DNA from: an uncultured Draconibacterium sp.
Lineage (GTDB): Bacteria > Bacteroidota > Bacteroidia > Bacteroidales > Prolixibacteraceae
Assembly (NCBI RefSeq): GCF_963677565.1
Contig: NZ_OY781982.1
Coordinates: 919,934-983,933 of the forward strand
Direction of reading: 5' to 3'
Length of the DNA: 64,000 bases
Shown here: positions 11,001 to 18,786 of the stretch, piece by piece
How the letters are laid out: every line of letters starts with the position of its first letter
Numbering within the stretch: the stretch's first letter is position 1
Made by a program: the position numbers and the translations under genes
Notes under the pieces: generated by a model
Databases searched by the model: none
Seen by the model: the letters and a program-made list of their open reading frames with translations, nothing else
What the model was told of the DNA's origin: nothing

Positions 11001-12537
11001 CAATACAATTGAATTTATACCAACAACAGATGTGCAACAGGCAATGCTTACTGTTAGCGGAAAACGCGGCGACCAGTCATTCTTTAAAGACATGCTGGAT
11101 TTGACAACACGAATGGTTATCGGTGTACGTACATTCTCTGCAACGTACAGCAAGAATGGTGGTACCGTTCTTCCTGGATTTTTACCTGAGCCAACAATAT
11201 TTGGAGCAACTAAATTTAGTGGCGATCCAAATTGGGGAACTCCTGCACTTGATCCAAAACTGGCTCCGGGACTTCCGTTTATGTTCGGATGGCAAGATCG
11301 CGACTTTGCTGTAAAAGCTTCACAAAACGGGTGGCTGACAATTGATTCCACACTAAATCAGCCATACCAGATGTCTGAAAATGAACGGATAAATTTCAGA
11401 ACCTTATGGGAACCGCTACCTGATTTGCGTATCGATTTTACAGCCAACAGATCCATCTCAAAAAACATTACAGAATTCTATAATTACGATAATAATACTG
11501 GCAGTTTTGTTGCAAACAGTTATTCTGAAAGTGGGAACTTCAGTATGTCGACACTTACTTTAGGTACAGCTTTTTTCAAAATTGGAAAAGAAGAAGTTAC
11601 CAGTTCTGATGCTTTTGAGAACATGAAAGATTACCGTCGGGTTATTGCTCACCGTCTGGCTGCCCAGCGTGGAACCAGCGCCGGTTATAATCCAAACGAT
11701 CCACATTCAAATTATCCGGGCTACCCCGATGGTTACGGCCCAAACTCAGTAGAAGTTCTTGTTCCGGCTTTCCTTGCTGCATATCAGAATAAAGATCCGG
11801 AAAAAGTTTCGCTCAGCATGTTCCCTTCATTGAAATATATCCGTCCGAACTGGAGTATTCGTTACGAAGGAATGGTATCCCGTGTTCCCGGACTGAATAA
11901 AGTAATGCGTTCGTTGAATTTCCAGCATACATACCGATCAACATATAATGTTGGTTCTTATGCTACCAACCTGAATTTTATTGACGCAGGAGATGGTTAC
12001 ACCATGGTTCGCGACCTGGCTGACAACTTTGTTCCGGCTTACGATTTTAATACCGTTAGTATAGTTGAAGCGTTTAATCCACTGATTAATATCGACATCA
12101 TGTGGCTGAGCGACCTGACTACACGCGGAGAGATTAAGCGTACCCGAAACCTGAACCTATCGTTGTCAAACAATCAACTAACTGAGATACTGAGCAACGA
12201 ATATATTTTAGGTGTTGGATATCGTTTTACACGAATGGATCTGATTATAAAAACGAAGAATTCGCAGCAAGCTTACTCAAACGACTTAAATGTACGCGCT
12301 GATATTTCATATCGTAAAACAAAAACGATTTTACGCCAGTTGGATGAAGCAAACGACCAAATTACAGCAGGACAAGGTAACTTTACGTTAAAAACTTATG
12401 CCGATTACCGCTTAAGCGACAAGTTTGAAATGCGCGTGTATTACGACCGGATTATTAACGATCCTTTCACTTCGCTGTCGTACCGTACAACAAACGCGAA
12501 TTTTGGAGTTAGTTTCCGTTTCACCTTATCCAATTAA
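5068..12537 (+). CDS. sprA: Outer-membrane T9SS translocon protein SprA (cell surface protein)
   Basis: At 2489 residues this is the largest gene in the window. It has an N-terminal signal peptide (hydrophobic residues 10-22, cleaved around GEAQ), then a long series of beta-rich segments ending in an aromatic beta-strand-like C-terminus (FGVSFRFTLSN). Length, the opening YPFKDQPAFGYTNQDSSKLY block and the position after ruvA agree with SprA/Sov, known as the giant single-chain barrel that is the exit pore of the Bacteroidota type IX secretion system and is needed for gliding in some species. No other T9SS gene is nearby, as is usual. The frame is uninterrupted. Confidence 0.92.
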   Translation: MTLSRSLPNIFFILFVLCALANPFSGEAQELPDMDTTGTLPYPFKDQPAFGYTNQDSSKLYLNKPSNIKYEIEYDPVLGQYVFYEKVGSLNYRLPQSMSLDDYMEYDFDKSIRDYWRARTQQESIDARGGLLPKLTIGSEAFNRIFGGNTINIQPQGYVEVSFGYQVNKTDNPAIPERLRKVPTFDFDEKIQMNVTGQIGTKMNMRVNYNTEATFDYENKMNLEYTGDEDEILKRIEAGNVSLPLNGSLITGASNLFGVKAEMQFGKLTLTTLFSQHRGESKTVETEGGAQVATFDISAANYDANRHFFLAQYFRDHYNEWLQSTAIPRSPITINKVEIWVTNKSNDFDNSRNILAFQDLAEHDPHIYNNIPEFQATPGLPYPQSVFPNNNANGLYSEMSSTYSDVRQVENITSVMSEFGQDFAGGTDFEKIEQARKLNDSEYTINKQLGYISLNSSLNTDEVLAVAFNFTYNGQTFQVGEFSTDGIDAPKTLFMKLLKGTNLSPGKPTWNLMMKNIYNLNAYQLTSEDFELNVVYQNDSTGTYINYLPDSRIEGHILLEVMRLDMLNSQLDPSKDGVFDYVEGITVNSNNGRIIFPVVEPFGSHLADSLQDQSYIDKYSFQTLYDSTQVKAEQDAEHNKFRLTGSYKGSSSSDIALGTLNLTQGSVTVTAGGQVLTENVDYTVDYTLGRVKIINQALLEAGTPIKVSTESEDLFTMQRKTLMGTHANYAFSDNFNIGATMLWMNERPLTEKVDYGQDPISNLMYGLDARYNTEAPFITKALDALPFYSTNAASAIDVEAEFAQLVPGSSKSINGAVYVDDFESTKTAIDMRTRSAWMLASTPQYQDNLFPEAQLSNSLDYGINRAKLAWYNIDPLFLRNNSLTPDHIKNDRDMQSNHLVREVFEQEIFPEREFTTGEPTNIAVLDLAFYPTERGPYNYDAGNSSYSAGVNTDGTLRDPESRWGGIMREIQTSDFENANIEYIEFWMMDPFVNDTMGEHHGGDLYFNLGEISEDVLKDSRKSFENGLPTTDELTNVDTTIWGRVSTQQSLVNAFDNTINSRQYQDIGFDGINDEDERSHFQIYLDELRLKVNDDVYQQALEDPSSDNFHYYRGSDYDQEELGILERYKKYNGPDGNSPTSEMSPESYPTSATTIPDIEDINDDNTLNEYERYFQYRVSLRKEDMELGNNFISDVRRARVELKNGEIGEVDWYQFKIPVNTPEAVIGNINDFNSIRFMRMFMHGFADPTVLRFATLDLVRADWRRYTGDILEDGGIPSVDAEFDISAVSIEENSSREPVNYILPPEVSRVIDPANPQLRQLNEQSIEMKVTDLEQGDARAAYKSLYMDFRRYKTLKMEVHAEEIEEFPLEDDELYFFIRLGSDYNYNYYEYEVPLSLTPPGNYNGDIESDRYIVWPDANRLNIPLELFTDLKLERNDALRMEGSNLSMQDIYEGSHDGWNNGKNRVKVKGSPNLGNVEVMMMGVRNKRGQVNTGPKSVIVWANELRLTDFDEDGGWAANARVSTRLADLGSVVVAGRKRTAGFGSIDENINSRAMDDLNEIDVSASIDWGRFFPEKAGVRIPMYYGYSNSTATPKYDPVNPDIELKESLAHARTNSEKDSIKNMSQDVIERKSINFTNVKVEPQRQKEKTHLWDPENFAVTYSYNETSKRNITTEYDVNKAHRFMFSYNYSNRPKLIQPFSNVQFLQKGPLKLIGDFNFYPLPTQISYRTDLFRKYHEKQSRNITNPNLILPATYDKDFLWNRYLDIRYDVTRSLKFDFSSRGTSRIDEPEGRINKNDDDYEWKRDSILTNLWNLGRPTVYNHSFNATYQVPIRNIRALNFMSGSIRYSGRYEWAAGSLTNEDINIGNVITNSRNLTLQGNANFQTLFNKVPYFKEVNDKFRRTGRGRGSLNQRSSGRNTNRQPEPLQRKQEETFTSSMRLAADQGQKIAHKLNTKKVRVLVTDVDGKTVPGKTNIIDANTIEFIPTTDVQQAMLTVSGKRGDQSFFKDMLDLTTRMVIGVRTFSATYSKNGGTVLPGFLPEPTIFGATKFSGDPNWGTPALDPKLAPGLPFMFGWQDRDFAVKASQNGWLTIDSTLNQPYQMSENERINFRTLWEPLPDLRIDFTANRSISKNITEFYNYDNNTGSFVANSYSESGNFSMSTLTLGTAFFKIGKEEVTSSDAFENMKDYRRVIAHRLAAQRGTSAGYNPNDPHSNYPGYPDGYGPNSVEVLVPAFLAAYQNKDPEKVSLSMFPSLKYIRPNWSIRYEGMVSRVPGLNKVMRSLNFQHTYRSTYNVGSYATNLNFIDAGDGYTMVRDLADNFVPAYDFNTVSIVEAFNPLINIDIMWLSDLTTRGEIKRTRNLNLSLSNNQLTEILSNEYILGVGYRFTRMDLIIKTKNSQQAYSNDLNVRADISYRKTKTILRQLDEANDQITAGQGNFTLKTYADYRLSDKFEMRVYYDRIINDPFTSLSYRTTNANFGVSFRFTLSN

Positions 12538-12642
12538 TTGTTAAACCAACTTTATTTGAAATATAGTTTTTTAAAGCTTCTGTCAACAATATTTTGATAT
12601 TTCAAAAAAAACGTTTTTCTTGCAGAAGATTAAAATTTAAGA

Positions 12643-12693
12643 ATGCAAAAAATAAATACAATATGGCTTCCGTGGTGGGGTCTTCTTACGTAA
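12643..12693 (+). CDS. Trp leader peptide 1 (attenuator uORF)
   Basis: A 16-codon ORF encoding MQKINTIWLPWWGLLT with Trp codons at 12664, 12673 and 12676, then TAA. Three Trp in 16 residues is diagnostic of a tryptophan attenuation leader. ATATGGCT (12661-12668), which covers the first Trp codon, can pair with AGCCATAT (12708-12715), the 1:2 pairing expected to form when the ribosome is not stalled there. A terminator follows at 12739. It is 333 bases upstream of trpE and too short for normal ORF finding. Confidence 0.88.
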   Translation: MQKINTIWLPWWGLLT

Positions 12694-12738
12694 GTTAGGA
12701 GTTAAAGAGCCATATTGGTATTTTAAAAAATATTACAG

Positions 12739-12767
12739 GCCTGCTTCTAACAAGAGCAGGCTTTTTT
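12739..12767 (+). terminator. First trp attenuator terminator
   Basis: GCCTGCT (12739-12745) pairs with AGCAGGC (12755-12761) around a 9-base loop and is followed by six T residues (12762-12767). It lies 45 bases after leader peptide 1 and before leader peptide 2. Confidence 0.88.
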
Positions 12768-12786
12768 ATGCAACAGATAAATAATT

Positions 12787-12843
12787 ATGAGAACAAACAA
12801 TAACATTTGGTGGTGGCGTAGCAACTTTTTACAAATATCGTGA
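12787..12843 (+). CDS. Trp leader peptide 2 (second attenuator uORF)
   Basis: An 18-codon ORF encoding MRTNNNIWWWRSNFLQIS with three consecutive Trp codons (12808-12816), ending in TGA. It begins 20 bases after the first terminator's T-run and is followed by a second terminator, so it is a separate leader unit and not a continuation of the first. Sequence similarity to leader 1 is limited to the Trp cluster, so if it arose by duplication it is old. Confidence 0.88.
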   Translation: MRTNNNIWWWRSNFLQIS

Positions 12844-12872
12844 AGAGAGGATACGTCATTGCATAAATTAAA

Positions 12873-12906
12873 AGCGGCTCATCGGATTTCACGGTGAGCC
12901 GTTTTT
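12873..12906 (+). terminator. Second trp attenuator terminator
   Basis: CGGCTCATCG (12875-12884) pairs with CGGTGAGCCG (12892-12901), with one T-G pair, and is followed by five T residues (12902-12906). It is 70 bases upstream of trpE. Confidence 0.88.
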
Positions 12907-12975
12907 AGTTTAAACACCTTGCTAACAGCATTTTTAGAATAGAAAAAAAACAAAGAACAAAACATAAAAAACAAA

Positions 12976-14385
12976 ATGGAAAAACTCAATTTTAAACCCG
13001 TCGTACGAAAAATACTGGCCGACACCGTAACACCGGTAAGCGTTTATTTGCGATTGCGCACGCTTTATCCAAAGTCGATATTGCTGGAAAGCTCCGACTA
13101 CCATGGTGCAGAAAATGCCTACTCGTTTATTGCATTTAAACCTATCGCCGATTTTACGGTGAATAACGGCGAAGCCAGCATTGATCTGCCAGGCCGGGAA
13201 AAACAACTATTCAGCCTATCCCCGGAACGGATGTTACACGATGAACTCGACAATTTCTTTAAAACGTTTAATGTTGATTCGGATGAAATAGAATTGCCGG
13301 CCAACGGATTATTCGGCTATCTGAATTTCGATGCCATTCAACATTTTGAAAGCATCCGTTTTTCATCGCCAAAAACCGAAGGCTACCAAACGCCGGAAGT
13401 TAATTACAGCTTTTATAAGTATGTAGTCGCCATCGATCACCACAAAAACCAGATCCACATTGTAGAAAACTTATTGGAAGGCGAAGAATCACAAATGGAT
13501 TACGTTCATCATTTGTTGGTGAACCTAAACTTTTCAACTGCAAGTTTTGATGTGCGTGGCGAAGAGAAATCGAATATCACCGACGAAGAATACATGCACA
13601 TGGTAACCAAAGGGAAAGAACACTGCTACCGGGGGGATGTTTTCCAGATCGTTTTAAGCCGCCAGTTCTCGCAGGAATTTGTTGGCGACGATTTTAATGT
13701 TTACCGCGCACTTCGCTCGATAAATCCATCGCCTTACCTGTTCTATTTCGATTACGGAACTTACAGCATTTTCGGTTCAAGCCCGGAGGCTGAAATCAGA
13801 ATTAAAGACAACAAAGCATACATTCATCCAATTGCCGGAACTTTTAAACGAACCGGTAACGATGACCAGGATCGCGAACTGGCAGAAAAGCTAAGCAAAG
13901 ATCCAAAAGAAAATGCCGAGCATGTAATGTTGGTAGATCTGGCCCGGAATGACCTGAGTCGAAATGCTGACAATGTGGTTGTTGAAACCTACCGCGAAGT
14001 GCAGTTTTTCTCCCATGTAATTCACTTGGTTTCGCAGGTTTCGGGAGAAATTAACAACGATACCAACCTGATAAAAGTTTTGGGAGAAACCTTCCCGGCC
14101 GGAACACTTTCGGGCGCACCAAAGTATAAAGCCATGGAACTGATCGACAAATACGAAAACCAGAACCGTGGTTATTACGGTGGTTGTATTGGCTACCTGG
14201 GTTTCGACAACTCAGTGAACCATGCGATTATGATCCGCTCGTTTTTGAGTAAAGACAAAAAATTGTTTTACCAGGCCGGTGCCGGAATTGTTGCCGACTC
14301 GCAGGAAGAGAGCGAACTGCAGGAAGTGAATAACAAACTGGCAGCATTGAAAAATGCGATTGAAATGGCTAAAGGAATCAACTAA
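12976..14385 (+). CDS. trpE: Anthranilate synthase component I
   Basis: A 469-residue chorismate-utilising enzyme that forms anthranilate using ammonia from TrpG. The LLESS motif at residues 36-40 is the known tryptophan-binding feedback site. The catalytic C-terminal half has IAGTFKRTGNDDQD, LVDLARNDLSRN and TLSGAPKYKAMELID. It is the first gene of a seven-gene operon, downstream of two leader/terminator units; the trpG start is 13 bases after its stop. The motif set and the trp context favour TrpE over PabB or an isochorismate synthase. Confidence 0.97.
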   Translation: MEKLNFKPVVRKILADTVTPVSVYLRLRTLYPKSILLESSDYHGAENAYSFIAFKPIADFTVNNGEASIDLPGREKQLFSLSPERMLHDELDNFFKTFNVDSDEIELPANGLFGYLNFDAIQHFESIRFSSPKTEGYQTPEVNYSFYKYVVAIDHHKNQIHIVENLLEGEESQMDYVHHLLVNLNFSTASFDVRGEEKSNITDEEYMHMVTKGKEHCYRGDVFQIVLSRQFSQEFVGDDFNVYRALRSINPSPYLFYFDYGTYSIFGSSPEAEIRIKDNKAYIHPIAGTFKRTGNDDQDRELAEKLSKDPKENAEHVMLVDLARNDLSRNADNVVVETYREVQFFSHVIHLVSQVSGEINNDTNLIKVLGETFPAGTLSGAPKYKAMELIDKYENQNRGYYGGCIGYLGFDNSVNHAIMIRSFLSKDKKLFYQAGAGIVADSQEESELQEVNNKLAALKNAIEMAKGIN

Positions 14386-14397
14386 AAATAGGAAACA

Positions 14398-14976
14398 ATG
14401 AAAATACTAGTTATAGATAATTACGACTCATTTACCTACAACCTGGTACATGCCATAAAAAAGATTTCAGGCCAGCCGGTTGATGTGTTTCGCAACGACC
14501 AGATTGCAATGGAAGAGATTGACAAATACGACAAAATCGTTCTTTCTCCGGGCCCCGGAATTCCTGAAGAAGCAGGTCGTTTACTCGATATTATAAAAGC
14601 CTACGCACCCAAGAAAAGTATGCTCGGTGTTTGTTTGGGGCACCAGGCCATTGGAGAAGCTTTTGGCGGCAAATTGCACAACATGAACCGCGTTTTACAC
14701 GGCATTGCCACACCCGTAAAACAAACCGGAATAAAATCGCAGTTATTTGAGGGATTACCCGAATCATTCGATGTAGGGCGTTACCACTCGTGGATCGTGC
14801 AGGATGAACAGTTGCCTGAATGTTTTGAAGTTACCAGCTACGATGAAGACGGCCTGGTAATGTCGATGCAGCACAAAGAATACGATGTGCAAAGTGTGCA
14901 GTTTCACCCGGAATCGGTACTTACGCCACTTGGTGAAAAAATGATCGAGAACTGGTTGTATCCAAACAAAAAGTAA
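14398..14976 (+). CDS. trpG: Anthranilate synthase component II (glutamine amidotransferase)
   Basis: A 192-residue class I glutamine amidotransferase that supplies ammonia to TrpE. The nucleophile is C79 in GVCLGHQAIG, and the rest of the triad is H170 and E172 in FHPES. The LSPGPGIPEEAG oxyanion block is present. Length is that of a stand-alone subunit with no TrpD fusion. It may also serve PabB for folate synthesis, as is common when only one such subunit exists; that cannot be judged here. Confidence 0.96.
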   Translation: MKILVIDNYDSFTYNLVHAIKKISGQPVDVFRNDQIAMEEIDKYDKIVLSPGPGIPEEAGRLLDIIKAYAPKKSMLGVCLGHQAIGEAFGGKLHNMNRVLHGIATPVKQTGIKSQLFEGLPESFDVGRYHSWIVQDEQLPECFEVTSYDEDGLVMSMQHKEYDVQSVQFHPESVLTPLGEKMIENWLYPNKK

Positions 14977-15006
14977 ATCAAATTCAAAAAACTCAACTGC
15001 TTTAAA

Positions 15007-16002
15007 ATGAAAGAAACATTACAATACTTATTTGAAGGAAACACCCTCACCCGCGAAGAAGCAAAAGCGGCCTTAACCGGCGTTGGCAAAGGTCTGTATT
15101 CCGAAGCTGAATTTGCTGCATTCCTAACCGTTTTCAAAATGCGACCATTGCAGTCGGAAGAATTAGGCGGTTTTCGCGATGCAATGGTAGAACTCAGTAA
15201 AAAAGTTGACCTAACGGACTACAATGCAATTGACATAGTTGGTACCGGAGGCGACGGTAAAAACACGTTCAACATCTCAACTCTTGCATGTTTTATTGTT
15301 GCAGGTGCCGGCGTAAATGTTACCAAACATGGAAACTACGCAGCCACTTCAACCAGCGGCTCATCTAACGTTTTGGAATTTCTGGGATACGAATTCAGTA
15401 ACGAGATAGATAAACTTAAAAACGATCTTGAAAAAGGAGGATTTTGCTTTTTACATGCACCTCTTTTCCATCCGGCAATGAAACACATTGCTCCAGTTCG
15501 CAGGGCATTAAAAGTGCCAACCTTCTTTAATATTCTTGGGCCGATCATCAATCCATCGGAACCCAAATTCCAGGTACTTGGCGTTAACAACAGCGTAAAT
15601 TTTGAACATTACAAGAATGTGTATAAAACGATGGATGTTAATTTTGCCATTGTGAACAGTGTTGATGGTTACGACGAGATTTCGCTGACTGCCAATACGC
15701 ACTGCGCCACAAAATTGGAAGACAAAGTGATGACACCGGATGAATTTGGATTGCCACAAGTTGAACCTGAAAAGCTTTTTGGCGGCGAATCGGTGGAAGA
15801 GGCGGCTAAAATTTTTATTGATGTCTTGAAAGGTAACGGAACAACGGCACAAACCAACGTTGTTCTTGCCAATGCAGCCGTTGGTCTGCAAGTTGTTTTC
15901 GCGGATCAAACATTGACTGAATGTGTTGAAATGGCACGCGAATCTTTACTAAGCGGAAATGCGTTGAAAAAGTTGGAAGCAGTAACAAACAAGTCCTTTT
16001 AA
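15007..16002 (+). CDS. trpD: Anthranilate phosphoribosyltransferase
   Basis: A 331-residue enzyme that transfers phosphoribose from PRPP to anthranilate. The PRPP-binding glycine-rich loop GTGGDGKNTFNIST is clear, followed by VTKHGNYAATSTSGSSNVLE and the metal-binding region with VDGYDEIS. It begins 30 bases after trpG and ends 20 bases before trpC. Length is normal for the family. Confidence 0.96.
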   Translation: MKETLQYLFEGNTLTREEAKAALTGVGKGLYSEAEFAAFLTVFKMRPLQSEELGGFRDAMVELSKKVDLTDYNAIDIVGTGGDGKNTFNISTLACFIVAGAGVNVTKHGNYAATSTSGSSNVLEFLGYEFSNEIDKLKNDLEKGGFCFLHAPLFHPAMKHIAPVRRALKVPTFFNILGPIINPSEPKFQVLGVNNSVNFEHYKNVYKTMDVNFAIVNSVDGYDEISLTANTHCATKLEDKVMTPDEFGLPQVEPEKLFGGESVEEAAKIFIDVLKGNGTTAQTNVVLANAAVGLQVVFADQTLTECVEMARESLLSGNALKKLEAVTNKSF

Positions 16003-16022
16003 GGCAGAGCAAATAAACTACA

Positions 16023-16805
16023 ATGAATATTCTTGATAAAATAGTAGCAACAAAAAAACAAGAAGTAGCTGCCCAGAAAAAGGTGGTTAGTATTGAGCAA
16101 CTGGAGAACTACCCGGGTTATGCAAGAAAATGTAATTCGTTAAAAGAAAATCTGTTGAAAGATGGTGCTTCAGGTATTATTGCCGAATTCAAGCAAAAGT
16201 CGCCATCAAAAGGCGAGATCAATTTTTCGGCAAAAGTGGAAGAAGTTACCAAAGCTTATAACGCTGCCGGAGCTTCGTGTCTTTCTGTCCTTACCGATTT
16301 TGAATACTTTGGCGGCACTCTGGCCAACCTGGCGAAAGCGCGTGAAGCCAATCCTGACATTCCGATTTTGCGTAAAGATTTTATGATCGATACGTACCAG
16401 ATTGTGGAATCAAAAGCTTTTGGGGCTGATGTGATCCTTTTAATCGCTGCATGTCTTTCGAAAGAGAAAGCACTGGAACTGGCACAAAAAGCTAAAGAAC
16501 TTGGTTTGGATGTTTTAATGGAAATCCATAATGCCGAAGAGCTGGAAATCGTTAACGACTATGTTGACGTTGTTGGTGTAAACAACCGCAACCTGAAAAC
16601 TTTTGAGGTGAGCGTTGAAACTTCAGTGGAGCTTTCGAAACTTATTCCGGCCAAATTTGTAAAAATATCGGAAAGTGGTTTGGCAGGAGCTGCCGAGATT
16701 AACTATCTGAAAGAGCACGGTTTTAAAGGCTTCCTGATTGGTGAGACGTTTATGAAAACCGATGACCCGGGGGCTGCCTGCAAAAAGTTAATTGATGAAT
16801 TATGA
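16023..16805 (+). CDS. trpC: Indole-3-glycerol-phosphate synthase
   Basis: A 260-residue TIM-barrel enzyme that closes the indole ring. The catalytic segments IIAEFKQKSPSKG, VLTDFEYFGG, ILRKDFMID, VVGVNNRNLKTFEV and ISESGL are all present and in order. It is not fused to TrpF, which is separate downstream. A palindromic repeat of about 80 bp separates it from trpF. Confidence 0.96.
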   Translation: MNILDKIVATKKQEVAAQKKVVSIEQLENYPGYARKCNSLKENLLKDGASGIIAEFKQKSPSKGEINFSAKVEEVTKAYNAAGASCLSVLTDFEYFGGTLANLAKAREANPDIPILRKDFMIDTYQIVESKAFGADVILLIAACLSKEKALELAQKAKELGLDVLMEIHNAEELEIVNDYVDVVGVNNRNLKTFEVSVETSVELSKLIPAKFVKISESGLAGAAEINYLKEHGFKGFLIGETFMKTDDPGAACKKLIDEL

Positions 16806-16806
16806 A

Positions 16807-16887
16807 TGTCATTTCGACGAAGAATGAGGAGAAATCTTTTGCCTCGAAGCAAGATATTACAGATTTCTCACTGCGTTCGAAATGACA
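16807..16887. repeat. REP-like palindromic repeat inside the trp operon
   Basis: Outer arms TGTCATTTCGA (16807-16817) and TCGAAATGACA (16877-16887) and inner arms GAGAAATCT (16829-16837) and AGATTTCTC (16861-16869) form a long imperfect hairpin. The sequence style (GTCATTTCGA...GAGAAATCT) is that of a dispersed palindromic repeat I recognise from Bacteroidota genomes. It fills nearly the whole trpC-trpF gap and would be transcribed. Confidence 0.8.
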
Positions 16888-16900
16888 GAAATCAAACAAG

Positions 16901-17527
16901 ATGACAAACAACCTAAAAATAAAAGTGTGCGGGATGAAATTCACTCAAAATCGTGAGCAGGTGGAAGCGCTTGCGGTGGATCTGCTGGGCTACATTTTTT
17001 ACGGCCCTTCAAAACGATTTGTTGGTGACACTCCCGATGCCGGACTCTTTCAATCTCACAAACCCAAAGTGGGTGTTTTTGTGAACGAGAATGCATTTGA
17101 AATTCTGGGTCTTGCAAAAAACTTCGGGTTCGAGTACATTCAGTTACACGGTAAAGAAAATCCTAAAACCTGTGGAATATTAAAAAGCCAGGGGTTGCGT
17201 GTATTAAAGGCCTTCCCTATGGATGATGATTTTAAATTTGCCACAACAGCAACATACGAGGGAAATGTAGATTATTTTTTATTCGATACCAAAACCAAAC
17301 AACATGGTGGTTCGGGTAAAAAATTCAACTGGCAGTTGCTGGAAAACTATACCGGGAATACGCCCTTTTTTCTGAGTGGAGGAATTGGACCTGACGATGC
17401 GGAAGAAATTAAAGAACTAAATCATCCGATGCTCGCAGGCGTTGATCTGAACAGTGGTTTTGAAGACGAGCCCGGATTAAAAAACATTGAAAAACTGAGA
17501 AAATTTATAACTGAATTTAAAAAATAA
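16901..17527 (+). CDS. trpF: Phosphoribosylanthranilate isomerase
   Basis: A 208-residue TIM-barrel isomerase. KVCGMKF near the N-terminus carries the catalytic Cys (C10), and the second catalytic acid is in YFLFDTKTKQHGGSGKKFNW. The phosphate-binding LSGGIGPDD and GVDLNSGFE loops are present. The tryptophan order after it is trpB then trpA. The stop is directly followed by a short spacer containing a cttcc-type mini-repeat. Confidence 0.95.
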   Translation: MTNNLKIKVCGMKFTQNREQVEALAVDLLGYIFYGPSKRFVGDTPDAGLFQSHKPKVGVFVNENAFEILGLAKNFGFEYIQLHGKENPKTCGILKSQGLRVLKAFPMDDDFKFATTATYEGNVDYFLFDTKTKQHGGSGKKFNWQLLENYTGNTPFFLSGGIGPDDAEEIKELNHPMLAGVDLNSGFEDEPGLKNIEKLRKFITEFKK

Positions 17528-17564
17528 GTGCGGAATAAGATCGTGCCGAAAAAAAGAGACAAAT

Positions 17565-17590
17565 CTTCCGGCTTCGGTCTTCCGACTTCC
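17565..17590 (+). repeat. cttccg/acttcc mini-repeat before trpB
   Basis: Short quasi-repeats of a CTTCCGnCTTC type. A similar run lies between trpB and trpA, and a related one on the minus strand near 37.88 kb. It looks like a dispersed spacer repeat. Confidence 0.4.
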
Positions 17591-17602
17591 AACTTTAATC
17601 AT

Positions 17603-18784
17603 ATGAAGTATCAAGTAGACGAAAAAGGATATTACGGCGAATTTGGCGGGGCATGGATACCCGAAATGATGTTCACCAATATTGATGAGCTAAAGCGCCG
17701 TTACCTGGAAATTATAGAATCAGAAGCATTCAAAAAAGAATTCGATCAGCTGTTAAAAGATTTTGTGGGGCGTCCGTCGCCGCTGTATTATGCCAGCCGA
17801 CTTTCAGAGCATTACGGCAGCAAAATATACCTGAAACGGGAAGATCTGAACCACACAGGATCGCACAAATTGAACAACACAATCGGGCAAATTCTGTTGG
17901 CACAGCAACTGGGAAAAACACGTATTATTGCCGAAACCGGTGCCGGTCAGCACGGTGTGGCAACAGCAACGGTTTGTGCACTTAAAGGAATTAAATGTAT
18001 TGTTTACATGGGAGCATTGGATGTTTCGCGCCAGGCACCAAACGTAAAAAAGATGAAAATGCTCGGCGCCGAGGTGATACCGGTGCACAGTGGTAACAAA
18101 ACGCTAAAAGACGCCACCAACGAAGCCATGCGCGACTGGATCAACAATCCGGAAGATACGCATTATATTATCGGTTCTGTGGTTGGACCACATCCCTACC
18201 CTGATATGGTTGCACGCTTTCAATCGGTTATCAGTGCCGAGATGAAAAAGCAATTAATAGAACAAACAGGTTCCGAATTTCCAACACGTATTTTGGCGTG
18301 TGTGGGAGGAGGAAGTAACGCTGCCGGAGCATTTTATCACTACCTCGATGATGAGCAGGTGGAACTGATCGGTGTGGAAGCTGCCGGAAAAGGAGTCGAC
18401 ACCGATGAAACTGCAGCTACACTAACGGTTGGAACTCCCGGAGTTTTACACTCAAGCAGAACTGTTTTAATGCAAAATGATGACGGACAGATTACCGAGC
18501 CATACTCCATCTCTGCAGGATTGGATTACCCGGGAATAGGACCTTTGCATGCACACCTTTTTAAAACCGGTCGTGCTAAGTTTTTTGCTGCCACCGACGA
18601 AGAAGTTTTACAGGCAGTATTATTGCTAACACAAAAAGAAGGAATTATTCCTGCACTGGAGTCGGCACACGCACTGGCTGCACTGGAGAAAATAAAAATG
18701 AATCCTGACGATGTGAATGTAATAAACCTTTCGGGTAGCGGCAACAAAGACATGGAAACCTACCTGAATTATTTTGGATATTAA
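17603..18784 (+). CDS. trpB: Tryptophan synthase beta chain
   Basis: A 393-residue PLP enzyme condensing indole with serine. I take ATG 17603 (MKYQVDEKGYYGEFGGAWIP) as the start, because the in-frame extension back to a GTG right after trpF translates the mini-repeat and has no family counterpart. The PLP lysine is in HTGSHKLNNTIGQ, the phosphate loop is GGGSNAAGAF, and the serine-binding ETGAGQHGVA is present. It is the classical TrpB1 form that pairs with the TrpA encoded next. Confidence 0.96.
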   Translation: MKYQVDEKGYYGEFGGAWIPEMMFTNIDELKRRYLEIIESEAFKKEFDQLLKDFVGRPSPLYYASRLSEHYGSKIYLKREDLNHTGSHKLNNTIGQILLAQQLGKTRIIAETGAGQHGVATATVCALKGIKCIVYMGALDVSRQAPNVKKMKMLGAEVIPVHSGNKTLKDATNEAMRDWINNPEDTHYIIGSVVGPHPYPDMVARFQSVISAEMKKQLIEQTGSEFPTRILACVGGGSNAAGAFYHYLDDEQVELIGVEAAGKGVDTDETAATLTVGTPGVLHSSRTVLMQNDDGQITEPYSISAGLDYPGIGPLHAHLFKTGRAKFFAATDEEVLQAVLLLTQKEGIIPALESAHALAALEKIKMNPDDVNVINLSGSGNKDMETYLNYFGY

Positions 18785-18786
18785 CC

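Noticed and set aside
5068..12537. Frames on the opposite strand inside sprA
   Set aside because: All are short shadows of one uninterrupted 2489-codon frame.
17528..17602. Longer N-terminus for TrpB from a GTG start
   Set aside because: It translates the cttccg mini-repeat; homologues begin near MKYQVDEKGYYG.
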